Origin: a virus
Length of the DNA stretch: 38,027 nt
Virus record (IMG/VR): IMGVR_UViG_3300025310_000015
Span: 1 to 38,027 of that record
Direction: 5' to 3' (one strand)
The notes under the pieces were generated by a model. That model did not search any database, had not been told where the DNA came from, and saw only the letters and a program-made list of their open reading frames with translations. How positions within the stretch are numbered: the first letter of the stretch is position 1; each line of letters begins with the position of its first letter. The position numbers and the translations under genes are program-made. This document shows, piece after piece, positions 35,954 to 38,027 of the stretch.

Positions 35954-36849
35954 CGGGCCCTCGGGTACTCTCTCTGTCCGCCTGGGCGGCTAAGGGAGCG
36001 GAGATTTCCATGCGGGAGGCGACGGCGGCCCTGCACCGGCGCGCGCGCGCCGGTGGGACTTCGCCCCGGGCCCTCACCATTATCCTCCCGCCCCGGCCGC
36101 GGGCCGCGTCTCCCGGCCGGGTCGTCCGGGGCGCCACGGAAGGGATCCCCATGGAAAAACTGCCGCCCGGAACGCGCGTGCGCGTGGAAGGGGCGGGACG
36201 GGGCAGGATCGTCGCCATCGAGACCTGCGCCGTCCAGCTCGACAGCGGCTCCGTACTGGCCGTTCTGGCCGAACAGGTGTGCCGCGAGGGAGGGGCCGAC
36301 GAGCCCCCGGCCCCGGGAGAGACGCCGGCCCCGGAGCCCCCGGCCCCGGTGGAGCCCCCGGCCCCGGTGGAGACCGCGGCCCCGGAGCCGCCGGCCCCGG
36401 TGGAGCCCCCGGCCCCGGTGGAGACCGCGGGCTCCGGGGGGCCGGCCGGTGAGGCGGAGAAGCCCGAGAATCGCATGAAAAGCGACCTGTGGCCGGGAGA
36501 CGCGGTGATCGTGCCGGGATGGGGCGCGGGGGTGGTCACGGAGCGCGACGCGACGCGACGCGCCTATCGCGTGCTCCTGGAGAGCGGCGCCACGGTCACC
36601 GTGGACGAGCGGAACGTCCGGGCGGCCGCGGCAAAAGCGCCTCCCGCCCCCGCCCCGGAAGACGCACCCGCCCGGGAGGACGTGCCCGCCCGGGAGGACG
36701 CGCCCGCCGCGGCGCCCCCGCCGCCCGCGACCGCGGAGAGCGAGGAGGATTCCGCGGCGACGGGTAAAACGGCGTCCCGGCGGAAACCGGGACGCCCGCC
36801 CCGTCACAAGGCGGTCAAAGGACCGGAAAAGGACAAATCCGATGCCTGA
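35950..36849 (+). CDS. Pro/Glu/Ala-repeat protein with two KOW-like segments
   Basis: 299 aa from ATG 35950 (ATGA overlap). Two short SH3/KOW-like barrels, LPPGTRVRVEGAGRGRIVAI (about 70-100) and LWPGDAVIVPGWGAGVVTER (about 178-215), separated by tandem EPPAPVEPPAPVETA repeats (117-160) and followed by an Ala/Pro/Glu tail and a basic end (SRRKPGRPPRHK). Met68 (36151, after GGAAGGGATCCCC) may be the true start. The flexible, extended design suits a scaffold or linker of the virion. Family unknown. Confidence 0.55.
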   Translation: MTGPRVLSLSAWAAKGAEISMREATAALHRRARAGGTSPRALTIILPPRPRAASPGRVVRGATEGIPMEKLPPGTRVRVEGAGRGRIVAIETCAVQLDSGSVLAVLAEQVCREGGADEPPAPGETPAPEPPAPVEPPAPVETAAPEPPAPVEPPAPVETAGSGGPAGEAEKPENRMKSDLWPGDAVIVPGWGAGVVTERDATRRAYRVLLESGATVTVDERNVRAAAAKAPPAPAPEDAPAREDVPAREDAPAAAPPPPATAESEEDSAATGKTASRRKPGRPPRHKAVKGPEKDKSDA

Positions 36850-37123
36850 CGAGGGCAAAATCCTGCTCCTCTGCCGGCGTCTGGCCCTGGCATCGGATGC
36901 GATCATGCGGAGCCTGGCGGAGATCGAGCAGGTCCACGCGCAGCTCGCGGCATGCGAGATCGATCTCACGGGACCGGAGGCGGAGGCGGCCATCGCCGCG
37001 AGCCGGGAGCTCGGTCACGCCAGCGGCCAGGTGTTCGCCGAGGTGGTCGCCAGCGCCCAGGCGCTCTCGCGCTGGCTTCAGAACCAGGGGCACGCGACGC
37101 GTTTTCAGAGAGCGAGGCCGTAG
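36842..37123 (+). CDS. Small helical protein (93 aa)
   Basis: ATG 36842 inside the end of the previous gene. Helices ILLLCRRLALASDAIMRSLA, EIEQVHAQLAACEIDL and EAAIAASRELGHASGQVFAE. All-alpha; head-tail region. Could be a connector accessory or chaperone. Not recognised. Confidence 0.6.
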   Translation: MPDEGKILLLCRRLALASDAIMRSLAEIEQVHAQLAACEIDLTGPEAEAAIAASRELGHASGQVFAEVVASAQALSRWLQNQGHATRFQRARP

Positions 37124-37615
37124 GTGGCGGTGCCGGCGCTCGCACAACCGTTGCCGCTCGCGGGCGTGCCCGCGAGCGGGGTGGACGAGGTGCAGCGGGT
37201 GACGATCACCGGCGGGCCCACGGGGGGTTCGATCACCCTCACCTACGCCGGGCAGACGACGGCGGCCATCCCCTACAACGCCACCGCCGCCCAGGTGCAG
37301 GCGGCGCTGGAGGCGCTGGCGGCCATCGCCGCCGGCGACGTCGCCTGCTCCGGCGGGCCCTTTCCCACCACGGCGATCGACGTGCGGTTTCAAAACGATC
37401 TCGGCGGCCTGAATCTGACGGAGATGACGGCGGCCTCGGCCCTCACCGGGGGGGTCAGCCCGGCGGTGGCCGTCAGCACCGTGACGCCGGGCGTGCGGGG
37501 CAGCTACCGCGGCGCCCGTTACGGGCAACTGCTCTGCGACACCACGAACGGCGTGCTCTACGAGCAGACGTCCCTCTCGCCGGCCACGCCGACCTGGTCG
37601 GAGGTGGAGCCGTAG
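37124..37615 (+). CDS. Virion protein with repeated-beta domain (163 aa)
   Basis: GTG 37124, right after the previous stop. VQRVTITGGPTGGSITLTYA, then GQTTAAIPYNATAAQVQAAL and EALAAIAAGDVACSGGPFPT: a domain common in virion and some cell-surface proteins (GGPxGGxFTLTxxGxTTxAIxYNATAxxVQxALExL). The C-terminal YRGARYGQLLCDTTNGVLYE is another beta segment. Probably a virion surface protein. Confident as a family pattern, not as to exact role. Confidence 0.75.
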   Translation: MAVPALAQPLPLAGVPASGVDEVQRVTITGGPTGGSITLTYAGQTTAAIPYNATAAQVQAALEALAAIAAGDVACSGGPFPTTAIDVRFQNDLGGLNLTEMTAASALTGGVSPAVAVSTVTPGVRGSYRGARYGQLLCDTTNGVLYEQTSLSPATPTWSEVEP

Positions 37616-37618
37616 CCC

Positions 37619-38027
37619 ATGCCGGCGCACGCGAATTATCCTCAGGCCGCGGACCTGGAGAGCTACCTGCGCGCCCTCGGCATCCTGACCGACGTCCAGA
37701 TGGCCGCCCTGCTCTCCTTCCTGTCGCTGGAGGAGGCGACCGCCGCGGCGCGGTCGGAGTGGGAGAGCGAGACGGGCTGGCGGCCGTTTCTGGCGGACGC
37801 CTCGCCCGTAACCCGCTACTACGATCCCCAGGGCCCCAATTTCCGACCCCACACGGTCGGCGGCGGCTACCGGCTGGATCTGGAGGCGGGCCTGATCGCC
37901 CTCACCTCGGTGATCGTGGACGTCGATGCCGAGAGCCCGGGCACGACGCTCGTCTCGGGCGAGGATTTCTGGCTGGACCCCTACAACGCGGCGGTGATGG
38001 GCCTGCCGTCCACGGCGGTGCTGTTCG
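37619..38027 (+). CDS. Head-tail connector-like protein, partial at right edge
   Basis: ATG 37619; 136 codons visible, cut by the window. PQAADLESYLRALGILTDVQ, then LSLEEATAAARSEWESETGW and RYYDPQGPNFRPHTVGGG, VIVDVDAESPGTTLVSGEDF, WLDPYNA. Pattern of gp6-like/Phage_connect_1 adaptor proteins (short helices with an E-xxxxTGW box, then Y-DP and a beta half). It would join portal to tail. The rest lies beyond the window. Confidence 0.7.
   Translation, partial: MPAHANYPQAADLESYLRALGILTDVQMAALLSFLSLEEATAAARSEWESETGWRPFLADASPVTRYYDPQGPNFRPHTVGGGYRLDLEAGLIALTSVIVDVDAESPGTTLVSGEDFWLDPYNAAVMGLPSTAVLF

Noticed and set aside
32637-36539. Leftward 1300-aa open frame across the structural genes
   Set aside because: Antisense shadow of GC-rich codons; Arg/Gly/Ala-rich without motifs, while the plus-strand frames give recognisable beta-rich virion proteins.

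Overview
The window reads as one block of phage (or prophage) DNA from a GC-rich bacterial host. Most codons end in G or C and genes overlap by ATGA-type junctions. Replication, nucleotide/DNA-modification, lysis, packaging and capsid genes are present, and no ordinary host gene is seen. The structural module is an HK97-fold tailed-phage cassette. No integrase is visible. I cannot name the host from sequence alone.

Layout. (1) 1-3.7 kb, leftward: a sigma-70 region-2-like protein cut by the window edge, a replication initiator whose gene carries a 12-bp iteron array (lambda-O style origin), and several small helix-turn-helix proteins. (2) 3.8-4.7 kb, rightward: an amidase endolysin and a small partner. 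(3) 4.7-11.8 kb, leftward: an operon from a near-consensus promoter at 11.77-11.80 kb, through six accessory genes, an IbrA-like PAPS-reductase-family protein and an IbrB-like ParB protein, to a 519-aa TnpB/Cas12-type protein. A seven-repeat CRISPR array (29-bp repeats, 32-bp spacers) follows in the same direction. (4) 11.97-12.9 kb, rightward: an unusual membrane-anchored helix-turn-helix protein. (5) 12.7-22.2 kb, mostly leftward: many short early genes, including an ASCH-domain protein, a DpdA-like 7-deazaguanine transglycosylase joined in frame to a ParB-type protein, a QueF-like T-fold protein, a Csx16-like (possible ring-nuclease) protein, a recombination-type protein and a SWIM zinc-finger protein. 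(6) 22.3-38 kb, rightward: a sigma-like helix-turn-helix protein, a small membrane protein, a ParB-methyltransferase fusion, terminase small and large subunits, portal, MuF-like head protein, prohead protease, major capsid protein, decoration/fibre-like proteins and connector genes, running off the right edge.

The most interesting system is the CRISPR locus at 4.7-7 kb. The effector has the TnpB/Cas12 C-terminal layout (RuvC-I, RuvC-II, CxxC...CxxC finger, RuvC-III). Both catalytic aspartates appear replaced (Leu318, Pro482), while the RuvC-II Glu404 is kept. The array is not beside cas1, cas2 or Cascade genes, and its repeats look like type I-E repeats. Two readings fit. One is a phage-borne nuclease-dead, crRNA-guided DNA binder that silences rivals or host genes. 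The other is a mini-array that borrows host Cascade beside an unrelated TnpB relative. The same element encodes a Csx16-like candidate anti-type-III protein and a 7-deazaguanine pair, so it may carry several layers of offence and defence.

Other items to check: iterons inside the initiator gene; a hairpin exactly at an apparent +1 frameshift (21.88 kb); a strong internal ribosome site inside the DpdA-ParB frame; a family of long perfect hairpins between capsid-region genes; and divergent genes whose ATG codons overlap at 23.80 kb.
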